Positions 46,104 to 59,400 of a DNA stretch of 64,000 nt are shown piece by piece. Source of the stretch: Calvatia gigantea (Eukaryota > Basidiomycota > Agaricomycetes > Agaricales > Lycoperdaceae); contig JACAAK010000008.1 of NCBI GenBank assembly GCA_025093985.1, positions 1 through 64,000 of the forward strand. Direction: 5' to 3'. The notes beneath the pieces were generated by a model. It was given only the letters and a program-made list of their open reading frames with translations. It did not search any database and was not told the origin of the DNA. The translations under genes were made by a program, and so were the position numbers. The first letter of the stretch is position 1. Every line of letters starts with the position of its first letter.

Positions 46104-47062
46104 TTATATGAAGAATCGCTACGCCGTGCTTACTGAAAGGAGTGTAACAACTGATAACGATTGTTCTGAAAACGCTGCCGTTCTTCGTGCCTTGAATATG
46201 TTGTTTTCCGTCGTTTGCCCCAAGAGTTTTTCGACGCCTAATAAGGGGATATCATGCATCGTTCTTCCACTGATACACGTATAACATACCGCTGGTAGGC
46301 TTTTGCTTTCAGCAAAACGGGGACATATGTTTCCGGGACCAGCTGGTCATGCTCAACAAGAGTTTAGCTTGATTCTACCAATCCACTTACAAGAAGAATT
46401 GCAAGAAGTTCGCCGAAGGACCAAATAAGAACCAGGTAATAGGTCCATCGCCAATTCAGATGCTCCATAGAGGAATAAATGGCCCCTGCGAACCTCTTTT
46501 CGTACAGAACTAACTCACCTGGTTTATGAAGCTATCAATATTTGTTATTGGCGATAATCTCTCAATTTATAAGTGCTCACCCGCTTAAAAGGGGACCTAA
46601 TACAGGACCTAAAAAGGGGCTAATTGTATACAGTGCCATGGGGCTTATAAAAGAGTATCAATGGACAACCTCGCTAGATTTTGAGATCAGTTATCGCTTA
46701 CCTTGATACCTTTTCATCGGAGAACAAATCACTGACGCTACCCCCTGCGACGCTCAAAAATGCCGACCCGCAGAAGCCCGTAATGAAACGAAAAATGAGA
46801 AAAGTAGCTACAGGATTACTTATCAGCCAAAGGGGAGTAATCGCACCAATCACACAACCCACCAATGTTTGGTGCAAAAGCGACAGGCCATGTCAAAGCG
46901 AAAAATAACCCGTAAGATATGCGATATATGGGATTACGTCCATAAATCTCTGATAGTGGACCAACAACCAGCGGACCCAGCCCCAAGCCTCCGACAAAAA
47001 GGCTAATAGAAAGCACAGAAACAATATGCCCTACACGGAACTCCATGGATACACCATCCTCA
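45230..47062 (-). CDS. MFS transporter, DHA1 drug/polyamine type, 5' end missing
   Basis: This proton antiporter of the TPO1-like major facilitator group would export drugs or polyamines across the plasma membrane. Read from 47062 it gives GHIVSVLSISLFVGGLGLGP, LVVGPLSEIYGRNP, FITGFCGSAFLSVAGGSVSD, PMALYTISPFLGPVLGPLLSG, NWRWTYYLVLIWSFGELL and PETYVPVLLKAKAYQR. The C-terminal exons follow: FQQGHGFNLQDTGLGFLGIG, TYLVTAYRPIAASAMAANSA and LSRIGARLRHQSKFAV, with the stop at 45230-45232. Motif A-like GPLSEIYGR and the GPVLGPLLSG block are typical of the family. The first N-terminal exon(s) are lost at the join near 47062. It is the best copy here; family confidence is high, completeness low. Confidence 0.82.
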
Positions 47063-47405
47063 GCATCTGGAAGGAGACGGCTATCGCAGCTGATTATTTC
47101 GTGGCCCTGGTCTTTCTCCCGCGTACAGGTCGCTACGATGGTCTGTGGAGATGTCGTCATGCAGTTGTTTGAGGGGATTACAAGGAGAACGAGAGTTGCC
47201 GAATGGGTAAAGCGAAAAAAGTGAGATAGGACTGAGCAACATCCTCAAGGATATGTAAGCGAATCTCTCACACACTGACCTCATTGATAATTGTGGCAAT
47301 TTGCCGAACTTCTGATTTGACACCACCCAAATCCCGGGCCACGTTTTAGGAATTTCTTGCCGCAACGCCGGCGGTTTCCACGTGGCTGATCTTGAGTGTT
47401 CCATC
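47063..47405. repeat. Direct repeat G, copy 1 (about 340 bp)
   Basis: It matches about 48557-48898 but with many single-base indels (GGACTGAGCAACATCC against GGATGAGCAACATC; GCGGTTTCC against GCGGTTCC). It carries part of the unknown minus-strand gene continued at 48842-49214. Confidence 0.75.
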
Positions 47406-47542
47406 AAGGCCGCGAACGCGGACGGGGTGGGGTTGTGGTTTGATACTGTCGGGAATTTTTGAGCACGACTAGTGACGGGAATGCTTTGAGACCTTTACTG
47501 CGGATTACAATACCCGATCAGAGTGAATTGGACCTTTTCCTT

Positions 47543-48541
47543 CATCGCCATCAATATACAGTGCCCGTAGAATCAGCGGATGCGAAACGGCGGTGAATAG
47601 TCCAGAATAAATCGGGACCACTTGATCATTCAACGAAGCAACGTATACCATTTTCGCCTGAAAACAGAAGAGGTACCATACAAGGACCGGCAAAGTAGTG
47701 AGCTTCGGTCTCAATAAAAAGTAAATCGGGTTCAACTCACCCCACTGTCCAAAACATACCGGAGGGCACTGACATACGACTTAGACACAGCACTTTCAGT
47801 ATTCTGCATGCTGTCAGCATAGGGTCTAATAATAAACAAATTGACAGACCTGAAACTCGAAGAGTTCACGGGCAGCACTAGACTCAAAGTACTGTATCAA
47901 TTACGAAGAGATTGAGATTGATCATCAGTATCCAATCACACAGCCTAGGTATCATAACAAAAGACAACGCACCTGGATATATGGCTGAACGAAGGTGCTA
48001 CTGCTCAAATAGCGCAGTGGACCAAGGTGGATTCCGCAAAGGGCGAGACAGCAAACCCGTTGGGGCTTGTCCGATTGGATGACTGTATTTCCAGTAATAT
48101 CTGGAGACAAACCAAGCTGACCACTTTTTGATGTACAGATGTGTCGATCGCGGATGAGGCGATCCAGCAAGTGCGTCGACACGACCGAGCCCTGTGAATG
48201 AGTAGCAACGAAGATTGCATCAGCCGCATGGATGTCATTCATCCACTCCTGATTCCCAGATAAATTGCTGTATAGTCTGTCCAGTATGAATCGTTGGGCC
48301 GACGGGGATAAAGAATCAGACGAATAGAGACGCACTTTTCTACGCGACGTTCGATGGTTCCCTCCCCTTCAAGCGGAATTCCGGTAATCTTTTCTAAAAA
48401 GACGCCATGTTCTTGTTGAAAGTTCTCCAGTGCCTGGATCATCATATTTACGAATTTTCCACTCGTCCCCGTCGGCTGTACAATGCATAAACCATACCTG
48501 GTCAGTGCCGGTCCCAGCACAAACCGGCTATTAAGAACTTG
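47543..48541 (-). pseudogene. Alpha/beta-hydrolase gene, internal fragment (duplicate)
   Basis: It matches 53649-54648 at an offset of about 6,106. Exons read PTGTSGKFVNMMIQALENFQ, IFVATHSQGSVVSTHLLDRL and KMVYVASLNDQVVPIYSGLF. It is flanked by unrelated repeats, so it is cut off from both ends of its gene. Confidence 0.75.
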
Positions 48542-48841
48542 TCGCTCGCTAGCTTCCAGAGCATCTGGAAGGAGACGGCTATCGCAGCTGATTATTTCGT
48601 GGCCCTGGTCTTTCTCCCGCGTACAGGTCGCTACGATGGTCTGTGGAGATGTCGTCATGCAGTTGTTTGAGGGGATTACAAGGAGAACGAGAGTTGCCGA
48701 ATGGGTAAAGCGAAAAAGTGAGATAGGATGAGCAACATCTCAAGGATATGTAAGCGAATCTCTCACACACTGACCTCATTGATAATTGTGGCAATTTGCC
48801 GAACTTCTGATTTGACACCACCCAAAATCCCGGGCCACGTT

Positions 48842-49214
48842 TTAGGAATTTTCTTGCCGCAACGCCGGCGGTTCCACGTGGCTGATCTTGAGTGTCATTT
48901 CCGCTTCTGTTTCTCGGAGATTTGGAAAGAAACAAGGGATAACTAGTGATTCGGTTTTGTACATTTCTCGCGTTATGTCACCGAGGATGGTGGACTTGGG
49001 ATTCCACAAGCAATCCACAATATTCCATACTTCCCTCAGCCCCGCTTTGGCTGCCTCCATACCTCCATTATACTTCCGGAAGGCGGCCGGTACGATGATT
49101 GAAACCTGCACGCTCGTCCCTACGGTAACCCGAAATTACCTCACTGTCCCTGGGTGCTTTGCCGGTGAGCCGCTGTCTAGAATGCCGATCACGGTGACCT
49201 CAGGGTGTGGTTAA
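48842..49214 (-). CDS. Unknown protein, longer fragment
   Basis: Reading minus from 49214: EVTVIGILDSGSPAKHPGT, intron, VSIIVPAAFRKYNGGMEAAK, WNIVDCLWNPKSTILGDIT, PCFFPNLRETEAEMTLKIS and HVEPPALRQENS. An NQKFGKLPQLSMR-like segment may follow after an intron near 48800. No family recognised. The middle of this gene crosses the join between repeats G and F, so this may be the native junction. Confidence 0.4.
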
Positions 49215-51301
49215 CTTCCCAAGTCAGCTCGAAGGCAACCAAATCACAAGTTGTCATTCCTCAGATGACTGTGAATTTATTTGCAGACGGTTTGGCTTAC
49301 GGAGTTTGTGCCTCGTTTCACTCGGTTCGGCAAGTAAAATGAGAATGACTCCGAAGGAAATTTCAGGACAAACCCGTGGCTCTCCATTCTGTCTCTGAAG
49401 ACCGAAGCCCTGTTGTCGAAAGCATAGAATGATCCATGGCTTATGTCCCGAAAATTCCCTGGAGAATAGCGTGATCAAAGGGCAACCCTCAGTAACGGAG
49501 ACGGTGTGGGTTGTGCCTCAATACCTCAAATTTTCTTGATGCTGTTCTTCTGTTTAGCCATCGTCCTCCCACTCTTCTTCTATCTAGCCCGATGACACTT
49601 TCGAGGAGAGTAAGCCCCGGGATGTATGGAAGAGGGACCAAGTTTCATATTCCGTACATTAGGAACCGAGTCTTTCTCACACAGATCTCAGTCTTTTCCA
49701 TCTAGCACGTCCTTAACTACTCCTAGCTTAGGCGCCTCTCTACGTAAGAGAGTGTATGCAACTGTCGAAGCCTGAAGGCTCTCGTGAACCTTGACAGTCC
49801 ACGTGCAGTTTAAATGGCCGGGGGACTCAACTTCCATACAGTGGAATAAATCTCGATCGTTTCAACAGTTCATCACAGATCACCACACCAGATCTCGTCA
49901 AACAAGGCTCTATGATCCCCACCGAGTGTTATACCCTTCCAAATGTTTCTGTCTAGGATATATGCCGCAACCCCATGTAATAATTTATGGTAGATCCCCG
50001 AGACGGAAGCCCGGTGGAACAGTCCTCATCATTAAGATCAGACAATGGTGTGGCATCTTGATAGACGTTGCAAGTTCCGACATTCATTAATAGGTACAAA
50101 GTCATAGCTTCCAGCATTGCATACTGATATCCGCTCGCCCAAATGGGAACTTCCCATTCCACGCCTCTATATCCTTCTTGCTCTCTATCACTGCTTGCTT
50201 CATCTTCTCGGCCGCATCCCGAACCGTGGAGATATCCCCAACTAAACCGGATGCGATTTCTTCTTTAGTACTCTGAAATGCCGTTCGCCTGAGTAACTGT
50301 CATGTCATGCTTATGGTAACTTACCTGGATGGCTTGACTGATATCATTATCGATAACCGCAAGTAACTCCGCTACATCTCCTCGTTCTCGCCATCGGATG
50401 CCAACAGTAGCACGTACGATTGCTGTTAGCAGGGGGAGGCTCAGGGAGCCTAAACCGACGCCATAGAGTTTCCGTATTCGGGGGAGTAGCTCAATAAGGG
50501 AAGGAGTAGGTGCATGGAAAGAATCCTCCTTCTGCTGGAACAGAGGGGCAGACAGAAGTTCGGCGGTATTATCGGCTCTATGAAGTCGGTTTCGTGCACA
50601 GGCTTTGTATATCTGTGTAAGGGAACTGGGATTGGTAGCAAGTAGGTTTCGTGTGATAGCACGTAAACTGTCGTATACTGTCAGGTGTGGTGTCGTTTAC
50701 AAATTTACGTGAATTCCTCACTCTTCAATACTGGCGTTTGCTATGAAAGTATCGAGCATGAGGTTCCTGCGGGTGATTGTCAGGTTAGCGGATCCAATGT
50801 TTGAGTTTGTTCTTACACATGTCCGAGGGAAGGGCCTGAAAATAGGGGCGTTTCGCGCGCAGGCATGTCGGTTTGGATAGGTGCCCGTGGGATAGGGAGA
50901 CGAGAGGTAAACTGAGATGAGGGAAAGTAAGGTAAAGTACCGTATTTTATACTCTCGCCCTCGAAGAACATGCATCAGGGTCATCATAGATCTGAATGTC
51001 ATCGGTCTTCTAAATCGGTCATCAAGCATCTTGGAGATGACCCTGAATGCGATCCGAGCCGGTTCTCCTCAGTTGTTTGCCCAGACTGGCTTGGTCCACG
51101 TTCAACTGGATGCCAATTTGCCGGAGCGACTATAAAGTTCATGTCTACCTTCACATAACGGAACTCAGTGCTCATGTCTTCTATTCCTCCTCCTAGCGAA
51201 TTCTCTCGGTTGGGACAAGTTCGAGTACCTCGTGTCTGGACAGGACTTTGGCAACTGTCTTCATCAGCATGGGGCTCCGCCGACATCGATGACATCAAGA
51301 A
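48904..51301. repeat. Direct repeat F, copy 2
   Basis: It matches 41040-43437 and continues on the right into the full aldo/keto reductase gene, so this copy is probably native. Confidence 0.88.
50160..50694 (-). CDS. Unknown helical protein, second copy
   Basis: Same as 42296-42830 and apparently identical in coding sequence. Because its repeat is joined to an intact neighbour on the right, this is the likelier native copy. Confidence 0.5.
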
Positions 51302-52751
51302 GGGCATGAGAATTTTAGTTGACAATGGATACTGTTACTTTGGTAGGAATTATCGCAAACTGTTCGCCGAACATCGTTACTTAACTTTATCGCAGATATG
51401 GTAGTGTTTGATTGTTTTCCGCTTCGTTTGTAGCACTCAACACTGTTCTGTTTCTTCATTCGAACCAAGGGTAAGTGTTCTCTTGAAGCATGGTAGACCC
51501 CGCTGAATTTTCCCCCGTGAAAACAGCTGATCACTATGGTTCAGCTGAAAATATAGTTGTACGTTAGCCCCCGCTGAGTGAGAGTTCGTTCGGTGCCTAA
51601 TTGGTATCAGGGCCAGTTTCGTCGCGAACTTCCGGACCCCACGACACTCTTTGTTGCAACCAAATGGTGTGTCTTCCACAAATGCGTCCCCACACGCGAA
51701 TTCGTGTTGGAAGCTGTGAAAGCTCGGTTGAGAGATCTACAAACTACTCGGGTCGATCTCCTTCAGGTATGGGAAGTGCACTATTCACACATACCACATG
51801 TTGATGTCCACTATATTGACAGTTCCATTGGCAAGACTACAATGACAAAGCCTACCTCGACGCACTTTTCCACCTTCGGAGTCTACAGAAGGAAGGATAT
51901 ATTGCGAATATCGGTCTTTGCAACTTTGACACGAAGCGAACAGACGAGATCTGTACTCTGTTGGGACCGGGTGTCATTGTAACCAATCAAGTCCAGGTGG
52001 GGGAGAGGAATTCAAGTTCCGCTACAGCCTTGACTGATTGTTGACAACAGTTTTCGATCATTGACTCACGTCCACTCCATGGAATGGGGGACGTGGGTAT
52101 GAAGCATGGCCTCAAGCTTCTCACCTATGGGACGCTGGTATGTCGTTTGTCCGTGCCGCTATCTTAACCTCGATCCCGATCATCCCTTCGCCGCTGCCTT
52201 GAATATCACTTTGTGTCCCTTATAGTGCGGGAACTTCTTGACGGACAAGTGGCTTGGGCAACCCCTTCCCGATCCATATGGCGAAGAGAACATACTTACA
52301 CCATCTCAACGCAAGGTAAGGCGCCCAAAGAACACTCCGACCGAAGACCGCCTGTCCTTCTCAACCCAGTTTTTCAGTATCTTGATGTGATCTTGATATC
52401 ATGGGGAACGTGGGACCTTTTTCAATCACTGTTGAGACTATTACGGGCGATTGGTGATCGACACGGAGGCCGAAGCATAGCCAATATCGCTACTCGCTGG
52501 GTCCTCGACCATCCTTTCGTGGGTGCCGTGCTCATCGGTCGGTACTCCTTTTCGATATTCGTTATTGACAGAAGATATCTGAATGTGAACTCGTAACAGG
52601 AACTCGACTCGGAATTACAGAACACTTTGCCGACAACGCAAAAGTTTTCAACTTCCGACTGACTTCGCAAGACCGGATGGAGATTGAGGAGATTCTTGCG
52701 CGCTCTAATAGCACGCAGATGATCACCACCTATCGGGGACTGTGGGGCTGA
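51174..52751 (+). CDS. Aldo/keto reductase
   Basis: This NAD(P)H-dependent oxidoreductase acts on carbonyl substrates that cannot be told from the sequence. ATG 51174 (MSSIPPPSEF) starts exon 1, which gives VWTGLWQLSSSAWGS and GMRILVDNGYCYF. A tiny exon of about 5 nt (ATATG at about 51396-51400) seems needed to make FDM. Next come ADHYGSAENIV (catalytic Tyr), PTTLFVATKWCVF (catalytic Lys), then FHWQDYNDKAYLDALFHLRS (His). ANIGLCNFDTKRTDEI, GLKLLTYGTL and SIANIATRWVLDHPFVGAVL follow, with an end at TTYRGLWG and TGA at 52749-52751. The tetrad Asp-Tyr-Lys-His appears complete. Spliced length would be about 360 residues. The tiny-exon junction is imperfect, possibly a one-base sequence error. Confidence 0.8.
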
Positions 52752-52997
52752 GTACCGAGCTTAATCTTCTATTCCTTGATCCAATTTTCCTGCGTCCCCC
52801 CTGCTGTCCTGAACGCTATCGCGATCCTCCACGTTTATGTGAATGGGCCAATTAATTCATAGCAATTAATACATGGCTATGCGTTGTGACATCACGCCGT
52901 ATCTGAAATGTGGTAACGGAGACGAAGTACTTTGAGTATGCATTGATCTACCTGGAAAGAGTGAACTGAAAATGAGGAGTTGCTATGCTGGATGAGT

Positions 52998-54680
52998 TTA
53001 TAGTTTATATGCGGAATTCTGAGAAGAAAATGTCGACGGCAGCCGTTGAATAGGCTGCAGTTTGCGTTTAAGGTCCCTCAATATAGTGGTCTTGGGGTAC
53101 CAATCTCGGAATGCATCGCGCAACCCAGCAATCTCCGTTGCAAAATAATGTACCACACGCTCATCCGCGATAGCGTCTCGCAATGCCCAAGGTATCTATA
53201 GAGTAATTAGATGATAAACATATTATAATCAAAATAGGCAGGTGGTACCTCGTAGTCGTTTTGTTCATGGTTAGCATTGAAGGACTCCAGAGTTGCTGTT
53301 GAATGATCCGCGAGACCGTCGTCCGTCAAGAAAAGATATTTGACAGCCAAGCTGATGGCAAAAGCGGGGCGGACGTCATCAATCAAATCAAAGGAGAAGA
53401 TGATCGAATTGATGACGTACGCATACGTCGAAATCTCCTCGTAAGCCGTCGAGTGTCCAACTCCGCTTAAGGAACCGGCGGTGGCTTCTGATAAATGTGC
53501 CAACAATCCACTATCGCTGATCCCCGCGTTCAAAATGCGAATCAGAAGGACTAGCAGATTTGACAGGAAATCTGAAGAACTTTCGACCTGTATGATTAAA
53601 TCTGCCACCAAGTTGTTCGGTCATCGAAAAAAAGAACTTACTGATACGCATCGCCATCAATATACAGTGCCCGTAGAATCAGCGGATGTGAAACGGCGGT
53701 GAATAGTCCAGAATAAATCGGGACCACTTGATCATTCAACGAAGCAACGTATACCATTTTCGCCTGAAAACAGAAGAGGTACCATACAAGGGACCGGCAA
53801 AGTAGTGAGCTTCGGTCTCAATAAAAAGTAAATCGGGTTCAACTCACCCCACTGTCCAAAACATACCGGAGGGCACTGACATACGACTTAGACACAGCAC
53901 TTTCAGTATTCTGCATGCTGTCAGCATAGGGTCTAATAATAAACAAATTGACAGACCTGAAACTCGAAGAGTTCACGGGCAGCACTAGACTCAAAGTACT
54001 GTATCAATTACGAAGAGATTGAGATTGATCATCAGTATCCAATCACACAGCCTAGGTATCATAACAAAAGACAACGCACCTGGATATATGGCTGAACGAA
54101 GGTGCTACTGCTCAAATAGCGCAGTGGACCAAGGTGGATTCCGCAAAGGGCGAGACAGCAAACCCGTTGGGGCTTGTCCGATTGGATGACTGTATTTCCA
54201 GTAATATCTGGAGACAAACCAAGCTGACCACTTTTTGATGTACAGATGTGTCGATCGCGGATGAGGCGATCCAGCAAGTGCGTCGACACGACCGAGCCCT
54301 GTGAATGAGTAGCAACGAAGATTGCATCAGCCGCATGGATGTCATTCATCCACTCCTGATTCCCAGATAAATTGCTGTATAGTCTGTCCAGTATGAATCG
54401 TTGGGCCGACGGGGATAAAGAATCAGACGAATAGAGACGCACTTTTCTACGCGACGTTCGATGGTTCCCTCCCCTTCAAGCGGAATTCCGGTAATCTTTT
54501 CTAAAAAGACGCCATGTTCTTGTTGAAAGTTCTCCAGTGCCTGGATCATCATATTTACGAATTTTCCACTCGTCCCCGTCGGCTGTACAATGCATAAACC
54601 ATACCTGGTCAGTGCCGGTCCCAGCACAAACCGGCTATTAAGAACTTGTCCGCTCACCTCACCCAAGACGGTTCGGACGA
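52998..54680 (-). CDS. Alpha/beta-hydrolase-fold protein, C-terminal half
   Basis: This is the 3' part of the large gene starting at 59993. Exons read VRTVLGE, then PTGTSGKFVNMMIQALENFQ, VFLEKITGIPLEGEGTIERR, ADAIFVATHSQGSVVSTHLL (Ser of HSQG as likely nucleophile), VCCLALCGIHLGPLRYLSSS and MVYVASLNDQVVPIYSGLFT (Asp of NDQ likely in the triad). LSGVGHSTAYEEISTYAYVI and GLRDAFRDWYPKTTILRDLK complete it, with the stop at 52998. The HSQG motif and the order of blocks fit a lipase-like or esterase-like fold. Substrate and membrane location are unknown. Introns are short and canonical. Between this part and the 5' half the assembly inserts about 1.8 kb of other sequence. Confidence 0.65.
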
Positions 54681-55800
54681 GCAGGAAGCCGATTTAATTA
54701 CAAGGCCCAAGGCAACGGACACGACATCAGAACTACTTACCAGGAACCAGCCGTGAACGCCAATGACAACTACGGCGCTTGCAGCCACGAAGGACGTCAT
54801 ACACATGCTTTCTGTCCACTAGGTCCGAGGCCACCATCTTGTGTCTGTCTTTATCCGCAGTTGCAAAAGCGCCCGGACTTGTTCCAAAACGTTTGACTTG
54901 CAGATGTACGAAGATGGGGTTATGGAGCACGATGGATTCGAGGTTGATGCGAATTCTGTCATTGGTTTTCTTCTCCAGGAGCTCCTTGTTGTGACTGTTT
55001 ATTACAGACCCAATATGCGCGAGATATACGCCTCCATATGATCCGTCTGCTATCACAAGCTGATTTCTGCAACAAAAATTCCACAACTGTCAACAAGTAA
55101 AACGGATCTGTGAGCCTGAGGTCCACTCACTTCGCCAAATTTGGATATAACTTGAAGAACTTCTGAAGAAAATCGTACGCATCCACAGCAGCGTCGTCAC
55201 TGTTGTTCACCCTCGTCCCATACGAATATCCCACACCAATCGGCTTCACTCCCAGGATAAGTTTAAGTCACCACGATAGCAACCTGGGTTCCTCACATGG
55301 TCCAACGCCAACAAATTAAACTTTTCAGTCCATCGATCTTTATTCGGCATTGTCGTTCCGTTCGGGCCAAGGAGACAAGGGGCTTCGTATAGTAACGCAT
55401 TCATCATTCCACTGGACCCTGGCCCCCTCCCATGCTCAATCCCTATACCACGTCAAGGACATACTCTTCTCCATTCGCCAGCCACGATCCTTACATGATG
55501 AGGTTCATCATAGGGGCCCTCTTCCGCATGAAATACCCTATGGTAGAGGACCAACATCGATCCCGCTGGGATCAGTGATGAAAGAGGACGCACGCACCAG
55601 AAAAAGCGGAACGCTTCGGGTTTGCCTCGGTATCACCCTTCAGACCAATCCATCCGGCAAATCGACGGTGCAGGGCCCATTAACTCCAATACACAAACTC
55701 ATCCGTCCCGATACTGAGTGATAAACCCAGGGTTAATAGCTATCCCTCATCCTGGCCGACGCTCGCGAGAAGGTTCAACACAAAAGAAAATACAATAGCG
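54655..55800 (-). pseudogene. Chimeric fragment: S10 carboxypeptidase 5' part joined to a hydrolase exon
   Basis: The sequence at 54906-55800 repeats 61124-62026 of the carboxypeptidase gene. At 54905/54906 it switches inside an exon to the hydrolase gene (KHVYDVLRGCKR..., a frayed copy of 56536-56712). The open frame 54733-55086 crosses the join and is a false fusion. Many single-base indels relative to the other copies break the frames. Confidence 0.75.
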
Positions 55801-56422
55801 CGCCTTGCATGACGGGAGATCCTACACCATCCCCTCGTTGTATGTGTAATTATAAGCTGAACGTGAAATGGCTCTGGGCTGGGGTTGGAAGGTTCCGTGT
55901 CGTCACCCGACTGATACATATCTACGAACCGCGTGGGTGCTCAACATGTCGAAATCGGGCCGTACGACCGTTTTCTTCCCGTTTTTCTTCCCGCGCGGGT
56001 GTGGTTGTCCTGGGAGTTGAGATATCAAGTTACGATCCTAGTAGGGTAATGCGCCCTTTGTTGTCCAACTGAGCAGAGACTGTAATGGCCACCAAAAAAC
56101 ATCGCGAATATCAGGGCTGTCGAGGATTGCGCTAGGACAGACTCCGCAAGGAGGGTGGGCAATGCTCAGAAGGCACCCATGTGCCCGCATCCCGGTGTCA
56201 TCGGGAAGTCACTCTCACACCCCTGATCATCCAGGTCCCTGCAGCTTCCCGCACCCAGCCGCACGCATCCCCAATGCCAGACCTTGCGTGGAAGTATGCC
56301 TATTTTAGCGAGCTTGTACTTGGGGAATTGGGTCACTCGGCGCACGTTTGCAAGTATCCATGGATAGGCCGCCCAACCCACTCGACATCGCTGACTTCTC
56401 CAAGAAGTCAGGATGCAGCCAA
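54906..56422. repeat. Direct repeat H, copy 1 (about 1.5 kb)
   Basis: It matches 61124-62630 but with many one-base indels, mostly in short homopolymers, especially in 55400-55700. The right half (55800-56420) is non-coding upstream DNA of the carboxypeptidase gene. Confidence 0.85.
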
Positions 56423-56445
56423 ACCGGCTATTAAGAACTTGTCCG

Positions 56446-59400
56446 CTCACCTCACCCAAGACGGTTCGGACGACAGCACCTTGAGCAGGAAGCCGGATTT
56501 AATTAAGGCCCAAGGCACGGGACACGACATCAGAACTACTTACCAGGAAACCAGCCGTGAACGCCAATGACAACTACGCGCTTGCAGCCACGAAGGACGT
56601 CATACACATGCTTCTGTCCACTAGGTCCGAGGCCACCATCTTTGTGTCTGTCTTTATCCGCAGTTGCAAAGCGCCCGGACTTGTTCCAAAACGTTTGACT
56701 TGCAGATGTGGACGGGGAGGAAAGATCGCCGATTCTAGAGTTCACAGGACAAGTTGCAGAACGTTCAACAGCCTCCCATGCTCGAGGCAACTCCTTCCCG
56801 AAATGTTGGAACCTTTCCTTACGCTCCTTCTCCACGGCACTGAGTTTCCCATCATTATGATCTCCGTCACCAGCTCCACCGCACAACTCGCCCTTGTTGC
56901 CCGTCCCTGGAGCTGTGCCATCCTTCGAAAATAGCACACCACTAAAGAACCCTACCGCTTGTTCGAGCAGCTTTCCGCCAGTGCTTTTGCTGCTGCCGCC
57001 ACCTCGTGCAGCTGGAGCCGAAGGTGGAATAACACTACGAGGCGGCATATGGAAGATATCTTCCCAGGTCGGGAGTACGATATTCGGGGGTGGGGGAGCT
57101 CTTTTTGATGAGGGTGCTGGCGAGGCGGTGCGTTTGCGATCGCGAGGACCTCCAGCTGGAGGTATGGTTACCGATGGATTAGAAAGGGCAGAAGAAACCC
57201 TGCCAGTTGGGGTCGAGGGCCTCGGAACAGGCGTCGTTGAACCAGAAGTGGGTTTTGATGAAGGAGCTGATATGCCTTTCTTGACATTCGCCGGGTTAGA
57301 TTGTACCGTTTCCTTCTTGATGTCTTCGGAGGTAGTGAGAGGAGGTGCTGACTGTGGTGGCTTCGTTACTCCATCTCGACTAGCCTCCGTGCCCCCCCTA
57401 CCCTTTAACACTCCCCTCACCGATTTTCCATTGGTATCACCATCCGAAGACTGATTCTGGTCTTGATCCTCGTTGTTCCTTTCCTCCGCACTCGTCGCAT
57501 CCTCATCAAAATCCACATCCATTACTTCGATACCATTCTCATCACGCTTCACTTCTCCTGTGTCCACGGAAAGAGTCGAACCGTATCCGATCGCCTTCAC
57601 GATAAGCCTCCTCGAACTGAAAAGCGATGCCCAACCAGACCGATGTGTAGTAATGCTCTGCTCGATTGGATTTATGGCCGACTCGGATGATCCTGTTAGC
57701 TCCGCATCTGCATCGGTGCCATTACCGGCATTCTCCCTGTCACCCTTTGACTGTCCCAAATTTCGACCTTGTGCAACAGCACCCACACCCACACCCACGT
57801 TCTGATTTTCACCGTCAGACGCCATACTAGTTCGTTTCCTCCCATCGGTATCGGCACCCGTATCATCAGGCAAACGACATTCTCCTCCATCGCAGTGTTA
57901 CCCTTACAGGGTCACCGCCACCCATATTTTCCATTCTACCTTCTTCATTGTTACCAGTGTCACTAGGACCCACGTTGACTTGGTTGGAGGCATGGAAGTT
58001 CCAGGACCAGGGACTAAACCAGCTCGCTATAGGAGGTGCGTTTGGCGATGATACAACCGCACCCAATTGCTCCGCCGATTCCAATTGTTGTTGTTGGGTT
58101 TCGTTAGAATTGCGCTCCTGGGTGTCTAGGGACCGCGGGAGTGTATCGCGCCCGGAGGTATTAGAGACATCGTAACCATTTGAGTTGATAGGACCGGCCG
58201 GCTTTACGACCTTCTCTTCCCTGGTCTCGTTCGCGTGGCCACTTGTACTCTGGGAAATTCCGGAGGCTTTACCCGGTGCCGAATCCTTTGTCGGTGAAAT
58301 ACGAGAGTCGATACTTTCTGGAGATTGGAGAGGTAGAGCGAACAATGGAGACCCCGGCTTTGTGGCCTGTGTTCCAGAGGGCGAGTCGGACTGCCGTAAA
58401 CCTGACTCTGAGGGAGGAATTGACATGGAAGCGGATTCGTATAGAGAAGTGGAAGTTACAGGGCCGGAAGGGGCGGAGGAGGACGACCAGCCAAGATATG
58501 ACCACCAAGAATCTGGTGGCTCTGTCTGAGGAGCTCGGACAGTTGATTGTTCGGCAGCGGTGGCGGCGGACATCTGCTGTAATGGAGGCTCAATGTCTTT
58601 GTCTTTGGACGTCTCCATTTCGGCTGCGAGTATGGAAGGCGGCTCTGATGGATGAATTATAGCATTTTGCAATGAATCCTGAGCGGCATTTTCTATCGTA
58701 ATAGGTTGGGGTAGAGACAAATCTGATAGAAAATAAGATTATTGAGATTGTAAGAAAAATGACGTTAGGAGAACCCACCAGCCTTGGCCTCGGCACTTTG
58801 CGCAACAGGGAGACCGCCAACTTTGCGGTCCTCCCCCTCAGTCTTCAAAACACTCTCCAAGGGCACCTTGGCCCGCCCGAGGAAAGGTATACTGAGAGCA
58901 AACCGACTTGATGATACACTAAGAGTGCCGAGTTTCGCTTCATTGCAAGTCGAAACAGAAACAGGAGGTGGTGGTGGTAATGTCGTAGATAGATCTACTA
59001 CAGGAACTTCTTCGTCTATGGAAGATGGGAGAGAATCCTGAGTTAAGGGCGGACTCATCGATCTCGGCTTTGGCGATGTGATTGATACTAACGGTAATGG
59101 GGATGAGCGCGACGCCGTAGGAGGGACGATATCAGCTTGTTGAGGGGAAGTCGGAAGGGTCGGAGTATGTGAAGAGGGTGTGCTAGAGTCCAATGCTGGC
59201 TGCTTCAGTGGTGCTGCTGAATGAGGCGAAACAGCAGGTGTCTGAGATGACTGCTCCGAGACCGCGCCCACTGTTGTAGGTAGAGGTGAGGGCGAATCAC
59301 CGCCCTCAGTGGCGTGGATGGCCCTTGGTGAGTCTAGGTCCTCGCTTGGCCGTGCATCCTGAAGGGACTGGACAACACTCATCTTAGAGGGACGTGGGCT

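Noticed and set aside
56894..58662. Plus-strand ORFs opposite the hydrolase gene (up to 186 codons)
   Set aside because: They mirror low-complexity Ser/Pro codons of the minus-strand exons and have no splice partners.
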